DNA from: Gigantopelta aegis
Lineage: Eukaryota; Mollusca; Gastropoda; Neomphalida; Peltospiridae
Direction: 5' to 3'
Length of the DNA stretch: 64,000 nucleotides
NCBI RefSeq assembly: GCF_016097555.1
Contig: NW_024532987.1
Span: forward strand, 1 to 64,000
The notes under the pieces are model-generated. The model was not told the origin of the DNA and did no database searches. It saw nothing but the letters and a program-made list of their open reading frames with translations. The position numbers were made by a program, and so were the translations under genes. Positions 39,791 to 53,400 of the stretch are shown in pieces. Each line of letters starts with the position of its first letter. The stretch's first letter is position 1.

Positions 39791-41030
39791 CTACATGACA
39801 AAAGAAGGCTAAAAAATTGAGGATTATATGAAATATACAGGAGGTCAACAGGCAAGGATTACATGACAGACAAAGTAGGTTAACAGTTTAAGATTACATG
39901 ACAAACATAGGAGGTAACAGTTAAAAACAGGATTACATGACAAACACAGGAGATTAAGAGTTGAAGATTACATGACAGATACAGAAGGTTAACAGATGTT
40001 AACAATTCAGGATTATATACAGACAAAGGAGGTTTAACAGTTAAGGAATATATCATAGATCAAGGAGTTAACAATTTAGGGTTATTACATGACAAAAACA
40101 GGAGGTTAACAATTAGAATTACACAACAGATACCAAAGGTTAACAGACATTAACAATTCAGTGACAGACAAAGGAGGTTAACAATTTAGGATTACACAAG
40201 AAACACAGGATGTAACAGTTAATGATTACATGACAGATACAGAAACTTAACAGAGATTAACAATTCGAATTACATGACACACAAAGGAGACTGTTAAGGA
40301 ATTATGTTAACAATTTAAGGTTATTAAATGACAAACACAGGACGTTAACAATTAGGGATTACATGACAGACACAGGAACTTGAGGATTACACGGGAGACA
40401 AATGATGTTAACTGTTAAGAATTACGTTACAGACGCAGGAGGTTAACAGTTAAAGATTATATACAAATAAAGGAGGTTAACAGTGGAGGATTACATGACA
40501 GACAAAGTAGGTTAACAGTTTAAGATTACATGACAAACATAGGAGGTAACAGTTAAGAATAACAGGATTACATGACGAACACAGGAGATTCAAGAGTTGA
40601 AGATTACATGACAGATACAGAAGGTTAACAGATGTTAACAATTCAGGATTATATACAGACAAAGGAGGTTTAACAGTTAAGGAATTTATTATAGACAAAG
40701 TAGTTAACAATTTAGGGTTATTACATGACAAAAACAGGAGGTTAACAATTAGAATTACACAACAGATACCAAAGGTTAACAGACGTTAACAATTCAGGAT
40801 TACATGACAGACAAAGGAGGTTAACAATTAGGATTACACAACAAACATAGGAGGTTAATAGTTAAAGATTACATGACATATACAGGAGGCTAACAATTCA
40901 GGATTACATCACAGACGCAAGAGGTTAACAATTTAGGATTACACAAAACACAGGAGTTTAACACTTAAGAATTACATGACGGGCACAGGAGAGTAACAAG
41001 AAAATTAACATTTCAAAATTAGTTTTCGCA
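39791..41030. repeat. Satellite B, first block (GTTAAC minisatellite)
   Basis: Irregular repeats of about 33-40 bp are built from GGATTACATGACAGACACAG and GAGGTTAACAATTCA. A larger segment is itself duplicated: 39850-40140 and 40485-40775 are near-identical. Confidence 0.9.
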
Positions 41031-42475
41031 AGTGACAAGAAAAGGCTAGAACTAACTTCAATATAACGAAGCTAGATGAACCCAGATGCCTGAATAACTG
41101 CAATGAACCCAACCTGACATCTGTTGACACCTGTTGAGATTGCTAGACAGTAGTTACTAATATTATAGTACCAGTGTCATCATCGCAATCATAAAAGACG
41201 GTAACATCAGAAATGTCAGGTAAACAAATTTAAGAATTTTGATGTCATTAAATGATACCAGAAAACAAACCAACATAAAGAGCTTTTGTTAGAACATGAT
41301 ACTCTAGATGCAGAGGACTGAAGTACGAAAAAATCTTGGAGAATGAGTTAAAGATTGACAGAACATACAGTTCATAAGGTAAGTGTTCCAGACAACATGG
41401 AGGTAGTACTATAATTGCTGTAAAACAACAAATGTGATCACAATATCATTAATTTATTGAGCATTATTTTGTTTTAAATACAGAACAAAATACAGAACAA
41501 AACAAAACTTGCTTTACTAAAAAAAGTTTTAATACATCAGAATTATATGGAAAACAACAAGGTTTAAAATACATCAGGACTACATAAAAGGTTTTAATGA
41601 ATTGTGACTATAATCAAGACACTATACAGACACAAGGGTTAATATTTCAGTACTTTTATGACACACACACAAAGGGTTAACTATTCAGGATCGCGTTATA
41701 CAACACATACAACGGGTTGACAGTAATCAGGATTATATGATAAAACAGAAGTTAACTTAGTAATATACAACACACATAAGGGGTTAACACTTCAGGAATA
41801 TATTATATTTGTGAAAATTAGTTTTTAACATAATAGAATTTCACATAGACACAGGAAAACATTTCAAGATTATTATGACACAAAGGGCAAATGGTTTGAA
41901 GGTTAACAAAGGGTTTGACAGCTCAGACATTAGGTTTAATATAAAAAGGAAAAGTCACTGATATACATTCAATACAACATAGGAGGTTATATAATGTTAG
42001 TTTTATAGAGCTATACAAAATTCAAAGATGAACAAGATGGCAGGTAATACAAGGCAAGAAGGAAGTACACAATATAATAACGACAAGACAACATACGACT
42101 TGTTGTTCCATGTGCCTGTTGATCCCCAGACTTATCAACCTCCTACCATCACATTATGCTGTTCATATGCACAATCCACAAACTGATGCCAGACTATACT
42201 CAAGATATTAAGCCGCTCAACCTCAAAATCCAAGCAGATCAAGAACCAGTGAGTGATAAATGTTAAATAATTCTCCAGATCCTCAAGCAGTTACCTATGA
42301 CCAGCATTAGTATTAGATAAACCTACTAAAAGAGACAAAAGTTGTTAGTAGTATATATAGTATAGTACAAGTATTAGTATACAACCATTATCACCTCCAG
42401 AAGTTGAAGGATACTCAACTAGAACATCACAACTATATAATGAAAAGTCAAATATAATTATAAAAGTATATATAA
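41031..42475. repeat. Block U1, unique-looking segment between satellites
   Basis: This segment shares long stretches with U2 (43690-44455) and U3 (56550-57210). It includes 41150-41225, whose minus strand reads FYDCDDDTGTIILVTTV before a stop. It also includes 42027-42270, a plus-strand reading starting MNKMAGNTRQEGSTQYNNDK, which shifts frame relative to U2 and ends near a GTGAGT. Several GTTAAC motifs occur between. No family was recognised. Confidence 0.6.
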
Positions 42476-43170
42476 GTAAAATCTAAAGAATTCTAGATGC
42501 CAGTAAAGAACAAAGTCGATGCCAGTGAAAAAACAGATGCTTGTAAAACTCTGGAAACTTAAAATCCTGATGCCAGTAAAATCAATCTGCAAAATTCTAG
42601 ATGCCAGTGAAGAGCAAAGTCGATGCCAATGAAGAAAAACTCTGGAAACTTAAAATCCTGATGCCAGTAAAATCAATCTAAAGAATCCTAGATGCCAGTA
42701 AAGAACAAAGTCGATGCCAGTGAAGAAAAAGATGCTTGTAAAACTCTGGAAACTTAAAATCCTGATGCCAGTAAAATCAATCTAAAAAAATCCTTGATGC
42801 CAACAAAGAGCAAGGTCGATGCCAGTGAAGAAACAGATGCTTGTAAAACTCTGGAAACTGTAGATGTCATAGCAATAAATCCTGATGCCAGTAAAATCAA
42901 TCTGAAAAATTCTAGATGCCAGTGAAGAGCAAAGTCAATGCCAATGAAGAGACAAACGGTTGTAAAAACTCTGGAAACTTGAAATCCTGATGACAGTAAA
43001 ATGATTCTTAAGAATCCTAGATGCCAGTAAGGAACAAAGTCGATGCCAGTGAAGAAACAGAACTGTAGATGTCATAGCAATAAATCATGATGCCAATAAA
43101 ATGAATCTTGAAAAATTCCAGGTGCCAGTAAAGAAACAGATGCCAGTAAAACTTTGGAAACTATAGACTT
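42476..43170. repeat. Satellite A, second block
   Basis: About six to seven diverged copies of the 105-bp unit are present, with variants such as GATGTCATAGCAATAAATC that are rare in the main array. Confidence 0.9.
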
Positions 43171-43689
43171 CATGGCAGTAACATTAATGATTACATAAAA
43201 GACAAATTAAGTTAACAATTCGGGACTACAGGACAGAAGCAAGAGGTTAAAAATTCAGATTACATGACAAACACTGTTAAGAATTCAAAATAACATAACA
43301 GACACAGGAGGTTAACACCTCAGGATTATATGACAGACACAAGAGGTAAACATTAACCATTACATGACAGAATAAAAAGGTTAACAGTTAAGGATTACAT
43401 AACAAAGAGGTTGTTAACCAGGATGAAATGTTAGAAAACAATTCAAGTTTACATGACAGAGGTTAACAATTTAGGACTACATCAGAAACAAAACGAAGTT
43501 AATTCAGAAATAGATGACAAACACAGGAGGTTAACAGTTAAAGATTTACCAGACAGACAATGGAGGTTAACAATTCAAGATTACATAATAGACAATGGGA
43601 CTTAACAATTCAGGATTACATGGCAAACACAGGAGGTTAACATTTAAAAGGGTACATGACAGACAGCATAAGTTAACAGGATTATTCAG
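43171..43689. repeat. Satellite B, second block
   Basis: These are irregular GTTAAC-type repeats with ACATGACAGACACAGGAGG units like the first B block. No gene is present. Confidence 0.88.
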
Positions 43690-44455
43690 GATTAGAACAT
43701 GATACTTTACATACCAGAGAACTGCACTTAGTAATATACAACACACATAAGGGGTTAACATTTCAGGAATATATTATATTTGTGAAAATTAGTTTTTAAC
43801 ATAATAGAATTTCACATAGACACAGGAGAACATTTCAAGATTATTATGACACAAAGAGCAAATGGTTTGAAGGCTAACAAAGGGTTTGAAGTCTGACATT
43901 AGTTTAATATAAAGAGGAAAAGTCACTGATATACATTCAATACAACATAGGAGGCTATATAATGTTAGTTTTATATAGCTATACAAAATTCAAAGATGAA
44001 CAAGATGGCAAGTAATACAAGGCAAGAAGGAAGTACACAATATAATAACGACAAGACAACATACAACTTGTTGTTCTATGTACCTGTTGATCCCCCAGAC
44101 TTATCAACCTCCTACCATCACATTATGCTGTCCATATGCACAATCCACAAACTGATGCCAGACTATACTCAAGACATTAAGCTGCTCAACCTCAAAATCC
44201 AAGCAGATCAAGAACCAGTAAGTGATAAATGTTAAATAATTCTCCAGACCCTCAAGCAGTTATCTATGACCTGCATTAGTATTAGATAAACCTACTAAAA
44301 GAGACAAAAGTTATTAGCAGTGTATATAGTATAGTACAAGTATTAGTATACAACAATTATCATCTCCAGAAGTTGAAGGACACTCAACTAGAACATCACA
44401 ACTATAGAATGAAAAGTCAAGTCAAATACAATTTTGTAAGTATACATAAAATAAA
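43690..44455. repeat. Block U2, second copy of the U segment
   Basis: About 43725-44455 matches U1 at 41755-42470 with few differences. A plus-strand frame at 43996-44235 (79 codons) begins MNKMASNTRQEGSTQYNNDK and contains PDYTQDIKLLNLKIQADQEP just before a GTAAGT donor-like site. Compared with U1 the frame has one extra C, and differences are G/S, D/N and H/Y plus one silent change, so coding constraint is not evident. I do not recognise the product. Confidence 0.5.
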
Positions 44456-47400
44456 ATCTAAAGTATCTTAAATACCAGTAAAGAACAAAGTTGATGCCAG
44501 TGAAGAAACAGATGCCAGTAAAACTCTGAAAACTGTAGATTTCATAGCAATAAATCCCGATACCAGTAAAAAATCTAAGAACTCCAGATGCCAGTGAAGA
44601 GCAAGGTCGATGCCAGTGAAGAAACAGATGCTTTGTAAAACTCTGGAAACTTTAAAATCTGATGCCAGTAAAATCAATCAAAAAAATCCTAGATGCCAGT
44701 GAAGAAGAGCAAGGTCGATGCCAGTGAAGAAACAGATGCTTTGTAAAACTCTGGAAACTTAAAATCCTGATGACAGTAAAATGAATCTAAAAAATCCTAG
44801 ATGCCAGTGAAGGGCAAGGTCGATGCCAGTGAAGAAACAGATGCTTTGTAAAACTCTGGAAACTTAAAAACCTGATGCCAGTAAAATGAATGTAAAGAAT
44901 CCTAGATGCCAGTGAAGAGCAAGGTCGATGCCAGTGAAGAAACAGATGCTTTGTAAAACTCTGGAAACTTAAAATCCTGACAGTAAAAGAAGCTAAAAAA
45001 TCCTAGATGCCAGTGAAGAGCAAGGTTGATGCCAGTGAAAAACAGATGCTTTGTAAAACTCTGGAAACTTAAATCCTGATGCCAGTAAAAAGAAGCTAAA
45101 AAATCCTAGATGCCAGTGAAGAGCAAGGTCGATGCCAGTGAAGAAACAGATGCTTTGTAAAACTCTGGAAACTTAAAATCCTGATGCCAGTAAAAAGAAG
45201 CTAAAAAATCCTAGATGCCAGTGAAGAGCAAGGTCAATGCCAGTGAAGAAACAGATGCTTTGTAAAACTCTGAAAACTTAAAATCCTGATGCTAGTAAAA
45301 TCAATCTAAAAAATCCTAGATGCCAGTTAAGAGCAAGGTCGATGCCAGTGAAGAAACAGATGCTTTGTAAAACTCTGGAAACTTAAAATCCTGATGCCAG
45401 TAAAATGAATCTAAAGAATCCTAGATGCCAGTGAAGAGCAAGGTCGATGCCAGTGAAAAAACAGATGCTTTGTAAAACTCTGGAAACTTAAAATCCTGAT
45501 GCCAGTAAAATGAATCTAAAAAATCCTAGATGCCAGTGAAGAGCAAGGTCAATGCCAGTGAAGAAACAGATGCTTTGTAAAACTCTGGAAACTTAAAATC
45601 CTGATGCCAGTAAAATGATTCTAAAAATCCTAGATGCCAGTGAAGAGCAAGGTCGATGCCAGTGAAGAAACGGATGCTTTGTAAAACTCTGGAAACTTAA
45701 AATCCTGATGCCAGTAAAAAGAAGCTAAAGAATCCTAGATGCCAGTGAAGAGCAAGGTCGATGCCAGTGAAGAAACAGATGCTTTGTAAAACTCTGGAAA
45801 CTTAAAATCCTGATGCTAGTAAAAAGAATCTAAAAAATCCTATATGCCAGTGAAAAGCAAGGTTGATGCCAGTGAATAAACAGATGCTTTGTAAAACTCT
45901 GGAAACTTAAAATCCTGATGCCAGTAAAAAGAAGCTAAAAAATCCTAGATGCCAGTTAAGAGCAAGGTCGATGCCAGTGAAGAAACAGATGCTTTGTAAA
46001 ACTCTGGAAACTTAAAATCCTGATGCCAGTAAAAAGAATCTAAAAAATCCTAGATGCCAGTGAAGAGCAAGGTCGATGCCAGTGAAGTAACAGATGCTTT
46101 GTAAAACTCTGGAAACTTAAAATCCTGATGCCAGTAAAAAGAATCTAAAAAATCCTAGATGCCAGTGAAGAGCAAGGTTGATGCCAGTGAAGAAACGGAT
46201 GCTTTGTAAAACTTAAAATCCTGATGCCAGTAAAAAGAAGCTAAAAAATCCTAGATGCCAGTGAAGAGCGAGGTCGATGCCAGTGAAGAAACAGATGCTT
46301 TGTAAAACTCTGGAAACTTAAAATCCTGATGCCAGTAAAAGAATCAAGAATCCTAGATGCCAGTGAAGAGCAAGGTGATGCCAGTAAAGAAACAGAAGCT
46401 TTGTAAAACTCTGGAAACTTAAAATCCTGATGCCAGTAAAATGAATCTAAAAAATCCTAGATGCCAGTGAAGAGCAAGGTTGATGCCAGTGAAGAAACAG
46501 ATGCTTTGTAAAACTCTGGAAACTTAAAATCCTGATGCCAGTAAAAAGAAGCTAAAAAATCCTAGATGCCAGTGAAGAGCAAGGTCGATGCCAGTGAAGA
46601 AACAGATGCTTTGTAAAACACTGGAAACTTAAAATCCTGATGCCAGTAAAAAGAAGCTAAAAATCCTAGATGCCAGTGAAGAGCAAGGTTGATGCCAGTG
46701 AAGAAACAGATGCTTTGTAAAACTCTGGAAACTTAAAATCCTGATGCCAGTAAAAAGAAGCTAAAAAATCATAGATGCAAGCTTAAAAATCCTAGATGCA
46801 AGTGAAGAGCAAGGTCGATGCCAGTGAAGAAACAGATGCTTTGTAAAACTCTGGAAACTTAAAATCCTGATGCCAGTAAAATGAATCTAAAAAATCCTAG
46901 ATGCCAGTGAAGAGCAAGGTCGATGCCAGTGAAGAAACGGATGCTCTGTAAAACTCTGGAAACTTAAAATCCTGATGCCAGTAAAAAGAAGCTAAAGAAT
47001 CCTAGATGCCAGTGAAGAGCAAGGTCGATGCCAGTGAAGAAACAGATGCTTTGTAAAACTCTGGAAACTTAAAATCCTGATGCCAGTAAAATGAATCTAA
47101 AAAATCCTAGATGCCAGTGAAGAGCAAGGTCGATGCCAGTGAAGAAACGGATGCTCTGTAAAACTCTGGAAACTTAAAATCCTGATGCCAGTAAAAAGAA
47201 GCTAAAGAATCCTAGATGCCAGTGAAGAGCAAGGTCGATGCCAGTGAAGAAACAGATGCTTTGTAAAACTCTGGAAACTTAAAATCCTGATGCCAGTAAA
47301 ATGAATCTAAAAAATCCTAGATGCCAGTGAAGAGCAAGGTCGATGCCAGTGAAGAAACGGATGCTCTGTAAAACTCTGGAAACTTAAAATCCTGATGCCA

Positions 47401-50400
47401 GTAAAAAGAAGCTAAAGAATCCTAGATGCCAGTGAAGAGCAAGGTCGATGCCAGTGAAGAAACAGATGCTTTGTAAAACTCTGGAAACTTAAAATCCTGA
47501 TGCCAGTAAAATCAATCTAAAAAATCCTAGATCCCATTGAAGAGCAAGGTCGATGCCAGTGAAGAAACAGATGCTTTGTAAAACTCTGGAAACTTAAAAT
47601 CCTGATGCCAGTAAAAAGAAGCTAAAAAATCCTAGATGCCAGTGAAGAGCAAGGTTGATGCCAGTGAAGAAACAGATGCTTTGTAAAACTCTGGAAACTT
47701 AAAATCCTGATGCCAGTAAAAAGAAGCTAAAAAATCCTAGATGCCAGTGAAGAGCAAGGTCGATGCCAGTGAAGAAACAGATGCTTTGTAAAACTCTGGA
47801 AACTTAAAATCCTGATGCCAGTAAAAAGAAGCTAAAAAATCCTAATGCCAGTGAAGAGCAAGGTCAATGCCAGTGAAGAAACAGATGCTTTGTAAAACTC
47901 TGAAAAACTTAAAATCCTGATGCTAGTAAAATCAATCTAAAAAATCCTAGATGCCAGTTAAGAGCAAGGTCGATGCCAGTGAAGAAACAGATGCTTTGTA
48001 AAACTCTGGAAACTTAAAATCCTGATGCCAGTAAAATGAATCTAAAGAATCCTAGATGCCAGTGAAGAGCAAGGTCGATGCCAGTGAAAAAACAGATGCT
48101 TTGTAAAACTCTGGAAACTTAAAATCCTGATGCCAGTAAAATGAATCTAAAAACTCCTAGATGCCAGTGAAGAGCAAGGTCAATGCCAGTGAAGAAACAG
48201 ATGCTTTGTAAAACTCTGGAAACTTAAAATCCTGATGCCAGTAAAATGATTCTAAAAAATCCTAGATGCCAGTGAAGAGCAAGGTCGATGCCAGTGAAGA
48301 AACGGATGCTTTGTAAAACTCTGGAAACTTAAAATCCTGATGCCAGTAAAAAGAAGCTAAAGAATCCTAGATGCCAGTGAAGAGCAAGGTCGATGCCAGT
48401 GAAGAAACAGATGCTTTGTAAAACTCTGGAAACTTAAAATCCTGATGCTAGTAAAAAGAATCTAAAAAATCCTATATGCCAGTGAAAAGCAAGGTTGATG
48501 CCAGTGAATAAATGGATGCTTTGTAAAACTCTGGAATCTTAAAATCCTGATGCCAGTAAAAAGAAGCTAAAAAATCCTAGATGCCAGTGAAGAGCAAGGT
48601 CGATGCAAGTGAAGAAACAGATGCTTTGTAAAACTCTGGAAACTTAAAATCCTGATGCCAGTAAAAAGAAGCTAAAAAATCCTAATGCCAGTGAAGAGCA
48701 AGGTCAATGCCAGTGAAGAAACAGATGCTTTGTAAAACTCTGAAAAACTTAAAATCCTGATGCCAGTAAAATCAATCTAAAAAATCCTAGATGCCAGTTA
48801 AGAGCAAGGTCGATGCCAGTGAAGAAACAGATGCTTTGTAAAACTCTGGAAACTTAAAATCCTGATGCCAGTAAAATGAATCTAAAGAATCCTAGATGCC
48901 AGTGAAGAGCAAGGTCGATGCCAGTGAAAAAACAGATGCTTTGTAAAACTCTGGAAACTTAAAATCCTGATGCCAGTAAAATGAATCTAAAAACTCCTAG
49001 ATGCCAGTGAAGAGCAAGGTCAATGCCAGTGAAGAAACAGATGCTTTGTAAAACTCTGGAAACTTAAAATCCTGATGCCAGTAAAATGATTCTAAAAACT
49101 CCTAGATGCCAGTGAAGAGCAAGGTCGATGCCAGTGAAGAAACGGATGCTTTGTAAAACTCTGGAAACTTAAAATCCTGATGCCAGTAAAAAGAAGCTAA
49201 AGAATCCTAGATGCCAGTGAAGAGCAAGGTCGATGCCAGTGAAGAAACAGATGCTTTGTAAAACTCTGGAAACTTAAAATCCTGATGCTAGTAAAAAGAA
49301 TCTAAAAAATCCTATATGCCAGTGAAAAGCAAGGTTGATGCCAGTGAATAAATGGATGCTTTGTAAAACTCTGGAAACTTAAAATCCTGATGCCAGTAAA
49401 AAGAAGCTAAAAAATCCTAGATGCCAGTTAAGAGCAAGGTCGATGCCAGTGAAGAAACAGATGCTTTGTAAAACTCTGGAAACTTAAAATCCTGATGCCA
49501 GTAAAAAGAATCTAAAAAATCCTAGATGCCAGTGAAGAGCAAGGTCGATGCCAGTGAAGTAACAGATGCTTTGTAAAACTCTGGAAACTTAAAATCCTGA
49601 TGCCAGTAAAAAGAATCTAAAAAATCCTAGATGCCAGTGAAGAGCAAGGTTGATGCCAGTGAAGAAACGGATGCTTTGTAAAACTCTGGAAACTTAAAAT
49701 CCTGATGCCAGTAAAAAGAAGCTAAAAAATCCTAGATGCCAGTGAAGAGCGAGGTCGATGCCAGTGAAGAAACAGATGTTTTGTAAAACTCTGGAAACTT
49801 AAAATCCTGATGCCAGTAAAATCAATCAAGAATCCTAGATGCCAGTGAAGAGCAAGGTTGATGCCAGTAAAGAAACAGAAGCTTTGTAAAACTCTGGAAA
49901 CTTAAAATCCTGATGCCAGTAAAATGAATCTAAAAAATCCTAGATGCCAGTGAAGAGCAAGGTTGATGCCAGTGAAGAAACAGATGCTTTGTAAAACTCT
50001 GGAAACTTAAAATCCTGATGCCAGTAAAAAGAAGCTAAAAAATCCTAGATGCCAGTGAAGAGCAAGGTCGATGCCAGTGAAGAAACAGATGCTTTGTAAA
50101 ACACTGGAAACTTAAAATCCTGATGCCAGTAAAAAGAAGCTAAAAATCCTAGATGCCAGTGAAGAGCAAGGTTGATGCCAGTGAAGAAACAGATGCTTTG
50201 TAAAACTCTGGAAACTTAAAATCCTGATGCCAGTAAAAAGAAGCTAAAAAATCATAGATGCAAGCTTAAAAATCCTAGATGCAAGTGAAGAGCAAGGTCG
50301 ATGCCAGTGAAGAAACAGATGCTTTGTAAAACTCTGGAAACTTAAAATCCTGATGCCAGTAAAATGAATCTAAAAAATCCTAGATGCCAGTGAAGAGCAA

Positions 50401-53400
50401 GGTCGATGCCAGTGAAGAAACGGATGCTCTGTAAAACTCTGGAAACTTAAAATCCTGATGCCAGTAAAAAGAAGCTAAAGAATCCTAGATGCCAGTGAAG
50501 AGCAAGGTCGATGCCAGTGAAGAAACAGATGCTTTGTAAAACTCTGGAAACTTAAAATCCTGATGCCAGTAAAATGAATCTAAAAAATCCTAGATGCCAG
50601 TGAAGAGCAAGGTCGATGCCAGTGAAGAAACGGATGCTCTGTAAAACTCTGGAAACTTAAAATCCTGATGCCAGTAAAAAGAAGCTAAAGAATCCTAGAT
50701 GCCAGTGAAGAGCAAGGTCGATGCCAGTGAAGAAACAGATGCTTTGTAAAACTCTGGAAACTTAAAATCCTGATGCCAGTAAAATGAATCTAAAAAATCC
50801 TAGATGCCAGCGAAGAGCAAGGTCGATGCCAGTGAAGAAACGGATGCTCTGTAAAACTCTGGAAACTTAAAATCCTGATGCCAGTAAAAAGAAGCTAAAG
50901 AATCCTAGATGCCAGTGAAGAGCAAGGTCGATGCCAGTGAAGAAACAGATGCTTTGTAAAACTCTGGAAACTTAAAATCCTGATGCCAGTAAAATCAATC
51001 TAAAAAAATCCTAGATCCCATTGAAGAGCAAGGTCGATGCCAGTGAAGAAACAGATGCTTTGTAAAACTCTGGAAACTTAAAATCCTGATGCCAGTAAAA
51101 AGAAGCTAAAAAATCCTAGATGCCAGTGAAGAGCAAGGTTGATGCCAGTGAAGAAACAGATGCTTTGTAAAACTCTGGAAACTTAAAATCCTGATGCCAG
51201 TAAAAAGAAGCTAAAAAATCCTAGATGCCAGTGAAGAGCAAGGTCGATGCCAGTGAAGAAACAGATGCTTTGTAAAACTCTGGAAACTTAAAATCCTGAT
51301 GCCAGTAAAAAGAAGCTAAAAAATCCTAATGCCAGTGAAGAGCAAGGTCAATGCCAGTGAAGAAACAGATGCTTTGTAAAACTCTGAAAAACTTAAAATC
51401 CTGATGCTAGTAAAATCAATCTAAAAAATCCTAGATGCCAGTTAAGAGCAAGGTCGATGCCAGTGAAGAAACAGATGCTTTGTAAAACTCTGGAAACTTA
51501 AAATCCTGATGCCAGTAAAATGAATCTAAAGAATCCTAGATGCCAGTGAAGAGCAAGGTCGATGCCAGTGAAAAAACAGATGCTTTGTAAAACTCTGGAA
51601 ACTTAAAATCCTGATGCCAGTAAAATGAATCTAAAAACTCCTAGATGCCAGTGAAGAGCAAGGTCAATGCCAGTGAAGAAACGGATGCTTTGTAAAACTC
51701 TGGAAACTTAAAATCCTGATGCCAGTAAAATGATTCTAAAAACTCCTAGATGCCAGTGAAGAGCAAGGTCGATGCCAGTGAAGAAACGGATGCTTTGTAA
51801 AACTCTGGAAACTTAAAATCCTGATGCCAGTAAAAAGAAGCTAAAGAATCCTAGATGCCAGTGAAGAGCAAGGTCGATGCCAGTGAAGAAACAGATGCTT
51901 TGTAAAACTCTGGAAACTTAAAATCCTGATGCTAGTAAAAAGAATCTAAAAAATCCTATATGCCAGTGAAAAGCAAGGTTGATGCCAGTGAATAAATGGA
52001 TGCTTTGTAAAACTCTGGAATCTTAAAATCCTGATGCCAGTAAAAAGAAGCTAAAAAATCCTAGATGCCAGTTAAGAGCAAGGTCGATGCCAGTGAAGAA
52101 ACAGATGCTTTGTAAAACTCTGGAAACTTAAAATCCTGATGCCAGTAAAAAGAATCTAAAAAATCCTAGATGCCAGTGAAGAGCAAGGTCGATGCCAGTG
52201 AAGTAACAGATGCTTTGTAAAACTCTGGAAACTTAAAATCCTGATGCCAGTAAAAAGAATCTAAAAAATCCTAGATGCCAGTGAAGAGCAAGGTTGATGC
52301 CAGTGAAGAAACGGATGCTTTGTAAAACTCTGGAAACTTAAAATCCTGATGCCAGTAAAAAGAAGCTAAAAAATCCTAGATGCCAGTGAAGAGCGAGGTC
52401 GATGCCAGTGAAGAAACAGATGTTTTGTAAAACTCTGGAAACTTAAAATCCTGATGCCAGTAAAATCAATCAAGAATCCTAGATGCCAGTGAAGAGCAAG
52501 GTTGATGCCAGTAAAGAAACAGAAGCTTTGTAAAACTCTGGAAACTTAAAATCCTGATGCCAGTAAAATGAATCTAAAAAATCCTAGATGCCAGTGAAGA
52601 GCAAGGTTGATGCCAGTGAAGAAACAGATGCTTTGTAAAACTCTGGAAACTTAAAATCCTGATGCCAGTAAAAAGAATCTAAAAATCCTAGATGCCAGTG
52701 AAGAGCAAGGTCGATGCCAGTGAAGAAACAGATGCTTTGTAAAACACTGGAAACTTAAAATCCTGATGCCAGTAAAAGAAGCTAAAAATCCTAGATGCCA
52801 GTGAAGAGCAAGGTGATGCCAGTGAAGAAACAGATGCTTTGTAAAACTCTGGAAACTTAAAATCCTGATGCCAGTAAAAAGAAGCTAAAAAATCATAGAT
52901 GCAAGCTTAAAAATCCTAGATGCAAGTGAAGAGCAAGGTCGATGCCAGTGAAGAAACAGATGCTTTGTAAAACTCTGGAAACTTAAAATCCTGATGCCAG
53001 TAAAATGAATCTAAAAACTCCTAGATGCCAGTGAAGAGCAAGGTCGATGCCAGTGAAGAAACGGATGCTCTGTAAAACTCTGGAAACTTAAAATCCTGAT
53101 GCCAGTAAAAAGAAGCTAAAGAATCCTAGATGCCAGTGAAGAGCAAGGTCGATGCCAGTGAAGAAACAGATGCTTTGTAAAACTCTGGAAACTTAAAATC
53201 CTGATGCCAGTAAAATGAATCTAAAAAATCCTAGATGCCAGTGAAGAGCAAGGTCGATGCCAGTGAAGAAACGGATGCTCTGTAAAACTCTGGAAACTTA
53301 AAATCCTGATGCCAGTAAAAAGAAGCTAAAGAATCCTAGATGCCAGTGAAGAGCAAGGTCGATGCCAGTGAAGAAACAGATGCTTTGTAAAACTCTGGAA

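Noticed and set aside
40477-43986. Minus-strand frames such as repeated LLCLSCNPELLT in satellite B and neighbours
   Set aside because: The peptide repeats follow the minisatellite period and break wherever a unit changes length.
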